Source: Pseudopedobacter sp038237895 (GTDB lineage: Bacteria > Bacteroidota > Bacteroidia > Sphingobacteriales > Sphingobacteriaceae). From it: DNA of 25,787 nucleotides. The notes below the pieces were generated by a model. That model did not search any database. It had not been told where the DNA came from and was given only the letters and a program-made list of their open reading frames with translations. The position numbers and the translations under genes are program-made. This document shows, piece after piece, positions 13,684 through 22,826 of the stretch (position 1 is its first letter; every line of letters starts with the position of its first letter). Where the stretch lies: NCBI GenBank assembly GCA_038237895.1, contig JBBRYE010000045.1:1-25787 (forward strand), in the 5' to 3' direction.

Positions 13684-16600
13684 CTTATCAACGTAACCGA
13701 ACCAGTAAACTTTTTACCCTCAACTTTTGTATCAATAATATAATAATAAACACCAACTGGTACTTCCTTTCCTTTGTATCTACCATCCCAAGGTACTTCA
13801 TAACCTATAGAAGTGAAAATTTCATTTCCAAATCTATTGTAAATTGTCATTCTTGCGTTAACATAAGAATCTAAATACTTAATATTCCAAGTATCATTAT
13901 TTCCATCTCCATTAGGCGTAAATGTATTAGGAATTGTAGGTTTTGTAGCCACTTCAACGTTAACTTTATCACTTATCGTACAACCATCAGTAGAAGTTAC
14001 AATTAAAGTATAAAGCGTACTTTCTTTTGGGGATGCTGTTGGGTTTAAAAGCGTAGCATCGTTTAATCCTGTAGACGGAAGCCATTGATAAGTTAGATTA
14101 TTACCAGATGCGGATGATTTAAAAGTGGTTTGTCCTCCAATTAAAATAGTTACATCATCACCAGCATCTACTATTGGTAATGGATAAACCTCTATTTCTT
14201 GTTGTTTAATATCATTACAACCATTATTAGCTGTGTAAGTATAGGTGATAGTGTGTTTCCCGATACCAGCAGCTAAAGGGTCAAAAATTCCATCCTCAGA
14301 AATACCCTTACCTATAAAAACGCCGCCTCCATCAATACCTGTAATTTCTTTGGCTTGGTTTATTGCTATTTTTGATTTATCTATACAAATACCTGCTAAA
14401 GGAGTAAAAGTTACTTCCGGACTTCCTTTCACAGTAATAGATATTGGACCAAAATCTTCAAAACAATCATTACCAGAATAAGCCCTTAATTTAACTTGAT
14501 AATTTATAGTTTGTTTTGTACTTGGATATTTATGGGTATAGATAGAATCTTTAGCTGGTAAAAAATAGATTTCTTTAGTATTTACTCCTCCGGCACTATA
14601 TTCAAAAATCCATTCTAACCTTACAATTTTACCTATTTGTACTTTTGAATTATCTTGAAACTGAACAGGTTGATTACTACATAAATTATTGATATTTATA
14701 ACAGAAAAACCTGCATTGGGATTTGAAGAACTAATTACTATAGTTTTTTTAACTTCGCTTTCACAACCATTAGATGATGTTACTTTCAAAGAAATAACAT
14801 AAGTACCCGGGGTGGCAAACTGATGTGGGGGGGTATCTTTACCGGTTGCCGTTGATCCATCTCCAAAATTCCATTGATAAGATATAATATCTGATGAAGT
14901 ATTAATAGCTTTAAAAATAATGTTATCTCTTGCACAAGCATTTGGATCCTCAAAATCTGCTGTTGGCACTTCAAATATTATTTTACTAAGTTGAAATGTT
15001 GACTCGCAACTAGCTTCAGTTTTTAAATTTAATTTAACAGTATAATTACCTGATTTATTATAGGTATGCGATGGATTTTTATCTGATGAAGTAGTGCCAT
15101 CACCAAAATCCCATAAATAAATTGGTGTATTATCATTTAAAACAGATTGGTCTGTAAACTGAATTGCTGTTTGAGAGCAAGAAATATTTGCTATTGCAAA
15201 ACTAGCTTGTGGCTGTTTTAATATTTTAATTGGCAATTGATAAACGTTAGATACACAAGCAACATCGTTCTTAACTGATAAAGAAACAGTTTTTATACCC
15301 TCAGATGTAAAATTATGTGATGGTTCTTTTTCATTTGATGTTGTTCCATCACCAAAATCCCAAAAGTAACTGATAACTGGCCTATTGCCATTAATAGCGT
15401 TTAAACTAAACTTAACCGGATTGTTTAAACAAGCAGAAGATTGAGCTAAAAAAGTAGCAAACGGAGGTGGATCATAAACTTCAAACTCAAAGTTTAGTGT
15501 TTCATCTCCAGATGGACAACCTCCTGCACTTAATGGAATTGTTGAAATAATTTTAATCTGTTTAGTACCAACTTGTGTGTAAATTTTATTTATTGGCAAA
15601 CGATATTCAAACAATAATTTTCCATTAATAGTAATTGGCGTTGGTTTTAAATTTGCACCTTCTTGAGTTATTGGTGCATCTCCAAGTTCTAAAGTCCATA
15701 TTAATTTTGTTGATATATAAGGCAATACTAATCTAAAATCAAAAACTTCATCTCTACAAGCATTAGTAATTATCTCATTTGTTTCGGGCCTTACTGCATT
15801 TATAAAAATGGAGGAAGCTAAATTGGTACCTGCCGAATAAGCATAAGATTCATAATCGCCAAATCCATAAGCCATAGCGTTAAAAGCAATCTCAGACTTT
15901 AAATTAAAACTTGTTCCTCCTATTTGTTTAAGATTAATTTGTGCATAAGAATAATCTGGATTACCAGGAATTGCACTAAATCTATTGCTGTAACTAACAC
16001 CATTAATCACAAAACTTGCTACACCTCCATTTGGTATCACAACATTTAAATATTGATCTCTAATATCTTGTTTTAAGGCAGAATACATGGTAACATCCTT
16101 TATACTATATTCTAAAGGATTTAAAATCACCATATCAGGATCACTAGGTCTGGCATTATTCCCTCTATTTCTAGAATCTGCACAATATTGGGTAATTGCG
16201 TATTGTGCAACAGTAACTGGCTTATCTGCAGTTACTAAAGAAATAGTATTTGTTGGAAGCGAGGTATAAAACTCGCCCCTATTTAAAACTTTGGTAACAC
16301 CATCAATCTTTATTGTTGTGTTATCCTCAGAAGCCATTACCCGATATATAGAACCTGTATTCCTATCAAAAAATGGAATTAAAGGAAAAGTTTTTCCCCA
16401 ACTTTCTAAAGGATACAATTGTTGGAAAAGAGGATCATAAGAAATATTTTGCCCAGCATTTAGCCCTCCGGGTGGCCTACAACCTGGAGATAAAATTCCC
16501 AATGCAGAACTTCCAGAAAAAGCAGCAAATCTCTTACAGCTTGAGTTTGAGGCATCAACTTCAATATAAGACCCTGAAATATCACTATCATTTTGATACT

Positions 16601-17189
16601 GATAAACATCGCCAACATTTATAAGAGTTATACTAAAAGTAGGTTGTATTACACCATCCAATCTTGGCGTAATATTAATTTTTGTATTGGGTTCTACACA
16701 AACAATATTAAACTGAGATTTTGAATTTTGTGTTTTTAAAGTTTGATCATAAGAAATTGCAAAATATTTTTGTCCTAAGGCCAATTTTGGCAATACCAAA
16801 GTTGCTGCAGATCTTGCCCCGGCAAAAACATGCCCATAAACTACTGCTTTTGGTTTTCCAGAATCTATTAAAACTTTTATACCTTGATTATTATAAATCC
16901 CTGTTCCACTAAAAATATAAGACACATTTCTGGGGACAATTACCTCCGTAACTGTATTTGCAATAACATTAAAATTTTCTGAATAAGTACCACAACTTAC
17001 AACTCCACTAGTATTGCTTTTAGAAGTAATAAAAACAGAAAGATTTGCTAAATCTGGATTATTTGTTGGTCCAGCTGGAGAATGAGCAGGAAAACAAAGC
17101 CAAAACTCGGTTCCTTCGTTAGAAATGTTTTGCGCATTTACTTTTACGATAAATAATAACAAAAATAAAAGAGTAAATACGTATCTCAT
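13680..17189 (-). CDS. Giant secreted protein: IgGFc-binding-like N-terminus, PKD repeats, T9SS type B sorting domain
   Basis: The 1169-residue product has a signal peptide (MRYVFTLLFLLLFIVKVNAQ). Residues about 20-460 (EGTEFWLCFPAH, ATLVLPKLALGQKY, YAITQYCADS, GVASFVING) resemble the IgGFc-binding N-terminal region found in bacterial surface proteins. Then come PKD domains near 577-660, 661-742 and 743-823, each with a WDFGDGT- or WNFGDGS-type core, and a longer PKD-like unit at 824-924. They are followed by a domain at 925-1005 with ...GIFDPLAAGIGKHTITYTY, an Ig-like domain at 1006-1084, and a CHU_C-type gliding-motility C-terminal domain from 1085 (IPNTFTPNGDGNNDTW... GSVTLIR). The last type targets proteins through the T9SS (type B signal). 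It is therefore probably surface-exposed; adhesion or matrix binding is inference. It is coupled to the PorP/SprF gene and lies 100 bp downstream of its larger paralogue. Confidence 0.9.
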   Translation of the reverse strand: MRYVFTLLFLLLFIVKVNAQNISNEGTEFWLCFPAHSPAGPTNNPDLANLSVFITSKSNTSGVVSCGTYSENFNVIANTVTEVIVPRNVSYIFSGTGIYNNQGIKVLIDSGKPKAVVYGHVFAGARSAATLVLPKLALGQKYFAISYDQTLKTQNSKSQFNIVCVEPNTKINITPRLDGVIQPTFSITLINVGDVYQYQNDSDISGSYIEVDASNSSCKRFAAFSGSSALGILSPGCRPPGGLNAGQNISYDPLFQQLYPLESWGKTFPLIPFFDRNTGSIYRVMASEDNTTIKIDGVTKVLNRGEFYTSLPTNTISLVTADKPVTVAQYAITQYCADSRNRGNNARPSDPDMVILNPLEYSIKDVTMYSALKQDIRDQYLNVVIPNGGVASFVINGVSYSNRFSAIPGNPDYSYAQINLKQIGGTSFNLKSEIAFNAMAYGFGDYESYAYSAGTNLASSIFINAVRPETNEIITNACRDEVFDFRLVLPYISTKLIWTLELGDAPITQEGANLKPTPITINGKLLFEYRLPINKIYTQVGTKQIKIISTIPLSAGGCPSGDETLNFEFEVYDPPPFATFLAQSSACLNNPVKFSLNAINGNRPVISYFWDFGDGTTSNEKEPSHNFTSEGIKTVSLSVKNDVACVSNVYQLPIKILKQPQASFAIANISCSQTAIQFTDQSVLNDNTPIYLWDFGDGTTSSDKNPSHTYNKSGNYTVKLNLKTEASCESTFQLSKIIFEVPTADFEDPNACARDNIIFKAINTSSDIISYQWNFGDGSTATGKDTPPHQFATPGTYVISLKVTSSNGCESEVKKTIVISSSNPNAGFSVININNLCSNQPVQFQDNSKVQIGKIVRLEWIFEYSAGGVNTKEIYFLPAKDSIYTHKYPSTKQTINYQVKLRAYSGNDCFEDFGPISITVKGSPEVTFTPLAGICIDKSKIAINQAKEITGIDGGGVFIGKGISEDGIFDPLAAGIGKHTITYTYTANNGCNDIKQQEIEVYPLPIVDAGDDVTILIGGQTTFKSSASGNNLTYQWLPSTGLNDATLLNPTASPKESTLYTLIVTSTDGCTISDKVNVEVATKPTIPNTFTPNGDGNNDTWNIKYLDSYVNARMTIYNRFGNEIFTSIGYEVPWDGRYKGKEVPVGVYYYIIDTKVEGKKFTGSVTLIR

Positions 17190-17289
17190 TTATAAATAGG
17201 CTAATATTTTTGGTGAGTAACAATTAACGTTTAAACTTCTGTTTATTATCATTTTATATTATAATAACTAAATAAATACAATTTTGGTT

Positions 17290-20200
17290 TTATCTTACTA
17301 TTAAAACCGAACCAGAATATTTTAATTCGCCTTGCTTTGCAGTTATAATATAATAATACATTCCCTGGGGTAAATCCTTATTATTAAACTTTCCATCCCA
17401 AGCAGTAGAGTATGATAAAGTGTTATAAACTAAATTTCCATCTCTGTTAAATACTTGTATGGTTATAGAAGGGTAGCTACTTAAATATTTAATATCCCAA
17501 GTGTCATTTACTCCATCGCCATTTGGCGTAAAAGTATTAGGAATTTCTGGTAGCAATAGAACCTTGATAAACACATTATCCATAATTATACAACCATTTT
17601 GGCTTGTTACTAATAGCGTATAATTTGTACTTTTTGTAGGTGTTGCAGTAGGATTTAAAATATCGTCTTTATCTAAACCTGTAGAAGGTGACCATTTATA
17701 GGTTACATTGTTTCCAGAAGCGGTAGCATCCAGTTTTACTTGCCCACCTATTAAAATGGTTTTATCTTCCCCTGCATTTACCGATGGTGTAGGATATACG
17801 GTAATATCTTGCGTTTTAAAATCGCTACATCCATTATCTCCTGCAAAAGTATAAGTAATAGTATGTGTGCCCACACCTGCAATCTTTGGAGAGAACAAAC
17901 CAACAGCATTTATGCCAGATCCAGAATAGGAACCCATTCCTGCAAATCCAGTTGTTTCTTTTCCCTGTGAAAGATTAAAAGGTTCAAACTCTTCGCAAAC
18001 TGCTGGTAAAGTGGTAAATTCTAAATTTGGGATGGCTTTTAAAGTAATGATTTTAAATACCTCACTCACACATCCTGTTGCGCTGGTGGTGGTCATGATA
18101 ACTTTAAAATCTTTAGTTAACGGACTATTAAATTTAGGATAAGCAAATTGATAAATTTTTGCAGCATCGGCTCTAAAATTTGGGTTATTGTCTGTTAAAC
18201 TATATGCTGGATCATTTGGATGATTCACTGCATCAAATTGCCATTCTATTTTTACAATTTCACCAAAGGCGATGGTGGCTTCATCCCTAAAAAGAACTTT
18301 ATAATTACTACATAAATCATCATTAATAATACTGAAACCAGGACTTGATAAAGCAGCAACCACGGTTAATACTTTAGATGTTGTTGTACTGCATCCATTT
18401 GCAGCAGTAGTAGTTAGTTTTACTATGTAATCTTGAGCTGCTTTATATTGATGAATAGGATCTTTATCTGTTGAAGTATTATTTTGATTATCTCCAAAAT
18501 CCCAAGCATAAGTTAAACCTGATGTTGAGTTATCAAAGGTAGAATTGTTGATAAATTTTGCTTCGCCTTTAGGCAAACAACCATTTGGAATAGAAAAATT
18601 AGCTTTAGGAACTGCTTTTAAAGTGATAGTTTTTGTTAATGTACTTTTACAAGTAGAAGAATTACCTGAATAAGCTATCATCTTAACATTTACCGTTCTT
18701 TGGGCAGGGGAATAAAAAGTTGGATATATATGGGTATAAACTTTAGCAGGATTTTCTCTTTTTTCTGGCTGATTATCTGTCTCCACAACTGTTGGTGTAG
18801 CATCATCATAATACCAATCAATTCTTGTTATTTCTCCAAAATCTATTGTAGAAACATCTTCAAAAGAAACGATTTGATCGCTGCAAAGATTAGCTTGGTT
18901 TCTAATATTGAAAACTGCTTTTGGCGTACTTCCGTTTACGGTAAATGGTTTTATAATAGTAGTTACACATCCATTTGCACTGGTTGCGGTTAGGGTAACA
19001 TTGTAAAGTTTTGCTTGGATGTACTTGTGCGTAGGGTTTTTAAGTGTTGAGGTATTAAGGCTACCGGAAATTGGATCACCAAAGTTCCATAAATAAGTTA
19101 AAGCAGTTTTATCCGCCACGGTTGTTGTATTTGTAAATAATGCAGAAGCATCGTCTAAACAAATATCTGGTGTATCAAAATCTACAATCGGTAACGGATT
19201 GATTATTATTTGTTTAATTACAGTATTGGTACATCCTAAATTTGTAGTTACCGTTAAAGCAACATTATAACTTCCAACAATATTATAGGTGTGTGCAGGG
19301 TTTTGAGTATTTGATAGAGAACTTCCATCACCAAAATCCCAACTCCAATTGGCAATAGTTTGCCCTATTGTTGTGGATGCATCTGTAAATTGTATGGCTT
19401 GATTTAGGCAGGTTATGTTAGCAATTTTAAATGCTGCAATAGGGAGCTGCATTATTTCGATATTTTTGGTGACCACATCAGACCAACACCCTTCTTGAGA
19501 TTTAACAGAAAAGTCAATCTTTTTTATACCAGAATTAATGAATTTAAAAGTTGGGTTTTGTGAGGAAGAATTTCCTTCTCCATTAAAATTCCACAAATAT
19601 TCTGTGATATTTTGGCCAGAAACCGCAGTATTTGAAAAAGAAGTTACCTCTCCGAAACAAGTATTGGACGGTGCTGAAAAATTTGCGATTGGCCTTGGAT
19701 TTACCGTAAAAGGCTTACTTATAGAAAAAATACAACCACTCGCACTTGTTACTGTTAGCGATACAGTATAAACGTTGGCATTTGTATAAGTATGTTTTGG
19801 ATTTTTATCTGTAGAGGTATTATTTGCTAATGATGCCGGATCGCCAAAATCCCACTCAAAACTTAAAATACTGTTATCAGCAATTGTTGAGGTATTTGTA
19901 AACAGTGCAAAAGCATCATAAATACAAACTGGAGGTGCATCAAAATTAGGAACGGGTAAAGGGTTAATAACCACCTGTATAATCTTTGTATTTGTGCATC
20001 CTAAATTTGTAGTAACGGTAAGCTTTACATCAAAAGTTTTTACTGCAGTGAAAGTATGTGTTGGGTTTTGAGCATTCGAAATTGGGCTTCCATCACCAAA
20101 ATACCACTCCCATTTTGTAATGGTTTGCCCTACTGTTGTAGATGCATCTGTAAATTGTATTACCTGGTTTAAACATGTGATTATAGATGTAGTAAAACTA

Positions 20201-22176
20201 GCAACAGGTTGTTGCATTATTTCAATATTTTTAGTCACCACATCAGACCAACATCCGTCTTGAGATTTAACAGAAAAGTTTATCTTTTTTACTCCTGGGG
20301 CTGCAAACTTAAATGTCGGATTTTGTATTGTAGAATTTCCCTCACCGTTAAAATCCCACAAATAGCCATTTAAAGCAATTTTATTATCAACAATAACATT
20401 GGTAAACTTTACAGAATCGCTAAGGCATACCTGTGCTAGTGCATTAAAATCTGCAACAGGTTTGGGATTGACTATAAAATCAAAAGTAAATTCATCTCCA
20501 GTCCCGCAATCATCAGCAGATGGTTTTGTAGTTCTAACCTTGTAAGTGTAAGTGCTATCTTTTGTGTATACTAAATTGGGAAGCAAAGAATAAACATAAG
20601 TTATCACCCCATCTTTGGTAAATTGTCCAGTTTTATTTACAGTGATATATTTTAGACCAGTACCATCTAACTTATCTAATTGAAGGTCTAATGTTTCATA
20701 AGGTAACTTTAAATTTATATTATATGGTGTACCAACACATCCGGTTGCCACACTAATAGAATCCGTTCCTTGCTTAACCGGGTCAAAACCAAATGATGCT
20801 AAATTAGCCCCTGCGGCATAACCGTACGAGTCGGCATTACCAAAACCATAAGCGGTTGCATTAAAACCAAAGTCAGAACTTAGGTTATGCGTTCCTACGG
20901 CAACTTTTAATTGTGCATAAGAATAGGTTGTACTACCGGGTACGGCTAAAAAGTTTGATGCAATATTAGCACCGTCTAATTTAAAACTGGCTACGCCTTC
21001 TTTTTTTATTACAATGTTTATAAAATGTTTAGAAATAGTATTCCTAGGTGTAGAATACATGGTAATTTGATTTAGCGTTTGCTCTAAAGGATTCAAAAAA
21101 ATCATTTCAGGATCACCAACATCTCCTGCAACAGTGCCACATGTTAAGGATTTACCTTGTGTTACAGCATATTGAACAGTTTGAATAGGTTTATCAGAAC
21201 TGATAATATCAGTTTGTTTTGAAGCAAATTCATAATAAAAGTTATTTATAAAGCTTCCATTAGGTATTACTGCGCCATTTAAGGTGACGATTGCAGATGG
21301 ATCGCTTTTTAAAACTCTATAAATCACAAAATCTCTTTCTGATTGTGGTATGGTAATAAAGTTTTTTCCCCATGTTGCAGTTGGGTAAACTTGCTGAAAT
21401 AAATTGTCGGCAGATCCAGGATTTGGGTTTCCTGACGCTGGTAAAGTATAAGAAAGACAATTAATTGCAATTTTACTACTTCCAGAAAATACTGCAATTT
21501 TTTTACAAGACCCGCTAGTAGAAATTGATTTAATTTTTGAACCCGTTAAATCTACCCCTGATGAGCTAGTACCAGCGTTAGTAAATGTACCCATCACATT
21601 GTAAATTTCTCCTTTATTTAAACTTACAACGTTTACAGAGTTTGCAGCCCAACCTCCCTGTGTAGTTTGTGATGGAATAATTTCTACTTTTGTATTATCT
21701 TCTACTGCAACTACAAAAAACCAGGATGCAGAGTTAACAGAATTAGATATTTGCTTGAAGTTAATAGAATAATAATCCTTACCTAAAGTGTTTACAGGCA
21801 GTACAAGTGTTGCCCCTGAAACCGAGTTTTGGTAAATGTGAGCATAAGCTATGATAGGTTTTAGAGAGGTTAAGTGAATACCATTTAATGATTTACCTTC
21901 TGCAATAAGATGTGCGGTTGTGGGTATATCTACAAATTGAACCACATTTGCAGTAATTGAAACTGTTTGGCTAAAACCTAAATTTGGTATAGTTACGGTG
22001 GCGGTTGTATTCACATCAGAGGTTAAGTACAAAACCATATTGCCAGTAGAGATATGATTACCATACCCTAGCCAAAAATCAGTTCCTTTATTAGATGTGC
22101 TTTGTCCAAAGCAGTTACACACAAATAATAAGCCTATTAAAAATAGGGGTACAAATTTTCTAAAATGAGGTATCAA
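17290..22176 (-). CDS. Giant secreted protein: IgGFc-binding-like N-terminus, nine PKD-type domains, T9SS type B sorting domain
   Basis: The 1628-residue product starts at TTG (22174-22176); an in-frame stop lies just upstream and no ATG occurs before residue 47, so TTG is favoured. A signal peptide (MIPHFRKFVPLFLIGLLFVCNCFGQ) precedes an IgGFc-binding-like region to about residue 470 (KGTDFWLGYGNH, GATLVLPVNTLGKDYY, QYAVTQ, GVASFKLDG). Nine PKD or PKD-like domains follow: 574-657, 658-741, 742-829, 830-912, 913-996, 997-1084, 1085-1190, 1191-1276 and 1277-1383. Then come a domain at 1384-1464 sharing ...GVGTHTITYTF with the paralogue, an Ig-like domain at 1465-1543 and the CHU_C-type sorting domain 1544-1628 (IPNTFTPNGDGVNDTW... 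GSVLIVR). Domains 1-3 and 4-6 are duplicates. Likely exported by T9SS and placed on the cell surface. The last ~245 residues are clearly paralogous to the 1169-residue protein. Confidence 0.9.
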   Translation of the reverse strand: MIPHFRKFVPLFLIGLLFVCNCFGQSTSNKGTDFWLGYGNHISTGNMVLYLTSDVNTTATVTIPNLGFSQTVSITANVVQFVDIPTTAHLIAEGKSLNGIHLTSLKPIIAYAHIYQNSVSGATLVLPVNTLGKDYYSINFKQISNSVNSASWFFVVAVEDNTKVEIIPSQTTQGGWAANSVNVVSLNKGEIYNVMGTFTNAGTSSSGVDLTGSKIKSISTSGSCKKIAVFSGSSKIAINCLSYTLPASGNPNPGSADNLFQQVYPTATWGKNFITIPQSERDFVIYRVLKSDPSAIVTLNGAVIPNGSFINNFYYEFASKQTDIISSDKPIQTVQYAVTQGKSLTCGTVAGDVGDPEMIFLNPLEQTLNQITMYSTPRNTISKHFINIVIKKEGVASFKLDGANIASNFLAVPGSTTYSYAQLKVAVGTHNLSSDFGFNATAYGFGNADSYGYAAGANLASFGFDPVKQGTDSISVATGCVGTPYNINLKLPYETLDLQLDKLDGTGLKYITVNKTGQFTKDGVITYVYSLLPNLVYTKDSTYTYKVRTTKPSADDCGTGDEFTFDFIVNPKPVADFNALAQVCLSDSVKFTNVIVDNKIALNGYLWDFNGEGNSTIQNPTFKFAAPGVKKINFSVKSQDGCWSDVVTKNIEIMQQPVASFTTSIITCLNQVIQFTDASTTVGQTITKWEWYFGDGSPISNAQNPTHTFTAVKTFDVKLTVTTNLGCTNTKIIQVVINPLPVPNFDAPPVCIYDAFALFTNTSTIADNSILSFEWDFGDPASLANNTSTDKNPKHTYTNANVYTVSLTVTSASGCIFSISKPFTVNPRPIANFSAPSNTCFGEVTSFSNTAVSGQNITEYLWNFNGEGNSSSQNPTFKFINSGIKKIDFSVKSQEGCWSDVVTKNIEIMQLPIAAFKIANITCLNQAIQFTDASTTIGQTIANWSWDFGDGSSLSNTQNPAHTYNIVGSYNVALTVTTNLGCTNTVIKQIIINPLPIVDFDTPDICLDDASALFTNTTTVADKTALTYLWNFGDPISGSLNTSTLKNPTHKYIQAKLYNVTLTATSANGCVTTIIKPFTVNGSTPKAVFNIRNQANLCSDQIVSFEDVSTIDFGEITRIDWYYDDATPTVVETDNQPEKRENPAKVYTHIYPTFYSPAQRTVNVKMIAYSGNSSTCKSTLTKTITLKAVPKANFSIPNGCLPKGEAKFINNSTFDNSTSGLTYAWDFGDNQNNTSTDKDPIHQYKAAQDYIVKLTTTAANGCSTTTSKVLTVVAALSSPGFSIINDDLCSNYKVLFRDEATIAFGEIVKIEWQFDAVNHPNDPAYSLTDNNPNFRADAAKIYQFAYPKFNSPLTKDFKVIMTTTSATGCVSEVFKIITLKAIPNLEFTTLPAVCEEFEPFNLSQGKETTGFAGMGSYSGSGINAVGLFSPKIAGVGTHTITYTFAGDNGCSDFKTQDITVYPTPSVNAGEDKTILIGGQVKLDATASGNNVTYKWSPSTGLDKDDILNPTATPTKSTNYTLLVTSQNGCIIMDNVFIKVLLLPEIPNTFTPNGDGVNDTWDIKYLSSYPSITIQVFNRDGNLVYNTLSYSTAWDGKFNNKDLPQGMYYYIITAKQGELKYSGSVLIVR
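18925..20457 (-). repeat. Direct duplication of a three-PKD block inside the 1628-residue gene
   Basis: Codons for residues 574-829 (19690-20457) and 830-1084 (18925-19689) encode the same order of three PKD subtypes. Type 1 has LWNFNGEGNS and SVKSQ-GCWSDVVTKNIEIMQ, type 2 has TCLNQ-IQFTDASTT and VTTNLGCTNT, and type 3 has FGDP with NTST-KNP-H. At DNA level 19449-19525 and 20214-20290 match at about 70 of 77 positions, with an exact 765-bp (255-codon) offset. The reading frame is preserved. Confidence 0.88.
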
Positions 22177-22319
22177 TGTGTGTTTAGGCCAATTTTATTA
22201 ACAGACGAAAAATTTCTAGAATGGTTTAAATTGGGAGTGTAATTTAACGCTTTTTCTTACAATAGAAAACAGCTAATTTTTTATGGAAATTAACTGTTAT
22301 TTTGACTTAGAACATTTAA

Positions 22320-22775
22320 CTAATTGTCTTTCTTTTTTTCTTTTTCGACTTTATAATTTTTATCTGCTTTAATAATAAAACCCGGAATGTCTTTAGTCCA
22401 CATTTGCTGAACTTTTTGATTGTAATTTAAATATAATTTCCCGTCTATAACAGAAAAAACATCTGGCTCAGTTGGAGAAGCATGACCTTGAGCATAACCA
22501 AAAGCACAATATCCACCATATTGGGGAGCATATTTATCTGGTGAAGTTTTAAATGCCTTAAGATTTTCTTTAGAACTAAAATACCATTTAGCACCGTTCC
22601 AATCATAACTAAAGTCTTTATTACCTTTTACGGCTTTATTTTCTTTAAAGTAAGCAACAACATCGTAACCTTTAATTGCGCCATCTTCGGTTTGAAAAAT
22701 TTCCTTTTCTTGTGCCTTTAGTGCTGTAGTTAAGCCTAAAACCAAAAAGGTTAAGACCATTATCGCTTTTTTCAT
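22320..22775 (-). CDS. Secreted YHS-domain protein
   Basis: The 151-residue product has a signal peptide (MKKAIMVLTFLVLGLTTALKAQ) and one YHS-type domain: GAIKGYDVVAYF (residues 33-43), WNGAKWYFSSKENLKAFKTSPDKYAPQYGGYCAFG (59-93) and DGKLYLNYNQKVQQMWTKDI. Cys90 in GGYCAFGYAQGH is the conserved cysteine of this subgroup. YHS domains are found in metal-handling and ATPase-associated proteins; in these short secreted forms the function is not established, with periplasmic metal or redox roles proposed. The C-terminus is lysine-rich (KVEKEKKKDN). It lies 51 bp after the helicase gene on the same strand and could be read from that transcript, but no functional link is obvious. Confidence 0.9.
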   Translation of the reverse strand: MKKAIMVLTFLVLGLTTALKAQEKEIFQTEDGAIKGYDVVAYFKENKAVKGNKDFSYDWNGAKWYFSSKENLKAFKTSPDKYAPQYGGYCAFGYAQGHASPTEPDVFSVIDGKLYLNYNQKVQQMWTKDIPGFIIKADKNYKVEKEKKKDN

Positions 22776-22826
22776 AATCTATATTTTAAATTTAAATATC
22801 ATCAATTTTTAGCTTCCAAAAAAAAA

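Noticed and set aside
18925..20457. Possibility that the repeat array is a CRISPR or other non-coding tandem array
   Set aside because: The period is 765 bp, in frame, and encodes folded PKD domains; there are no short direct repeats with spacers.
13690..22170. Several open frames of 60-97 codons on the + strand across the two giant genes (e.g. near 14245, 16087, 16373, 18700, 19538)
   Set aside because: They lie entirely inside strongly supported genes on the other strand, have biased composition and show no recognisable motif or start context; they are antisense shadows.
12667..22176. A toxin or polymorphic antibacterial system in the giant-protein region
   Set aside because: The C-termini are CHU_C sorting domains rather than toxin domains, and no immunity-like small gene follows.
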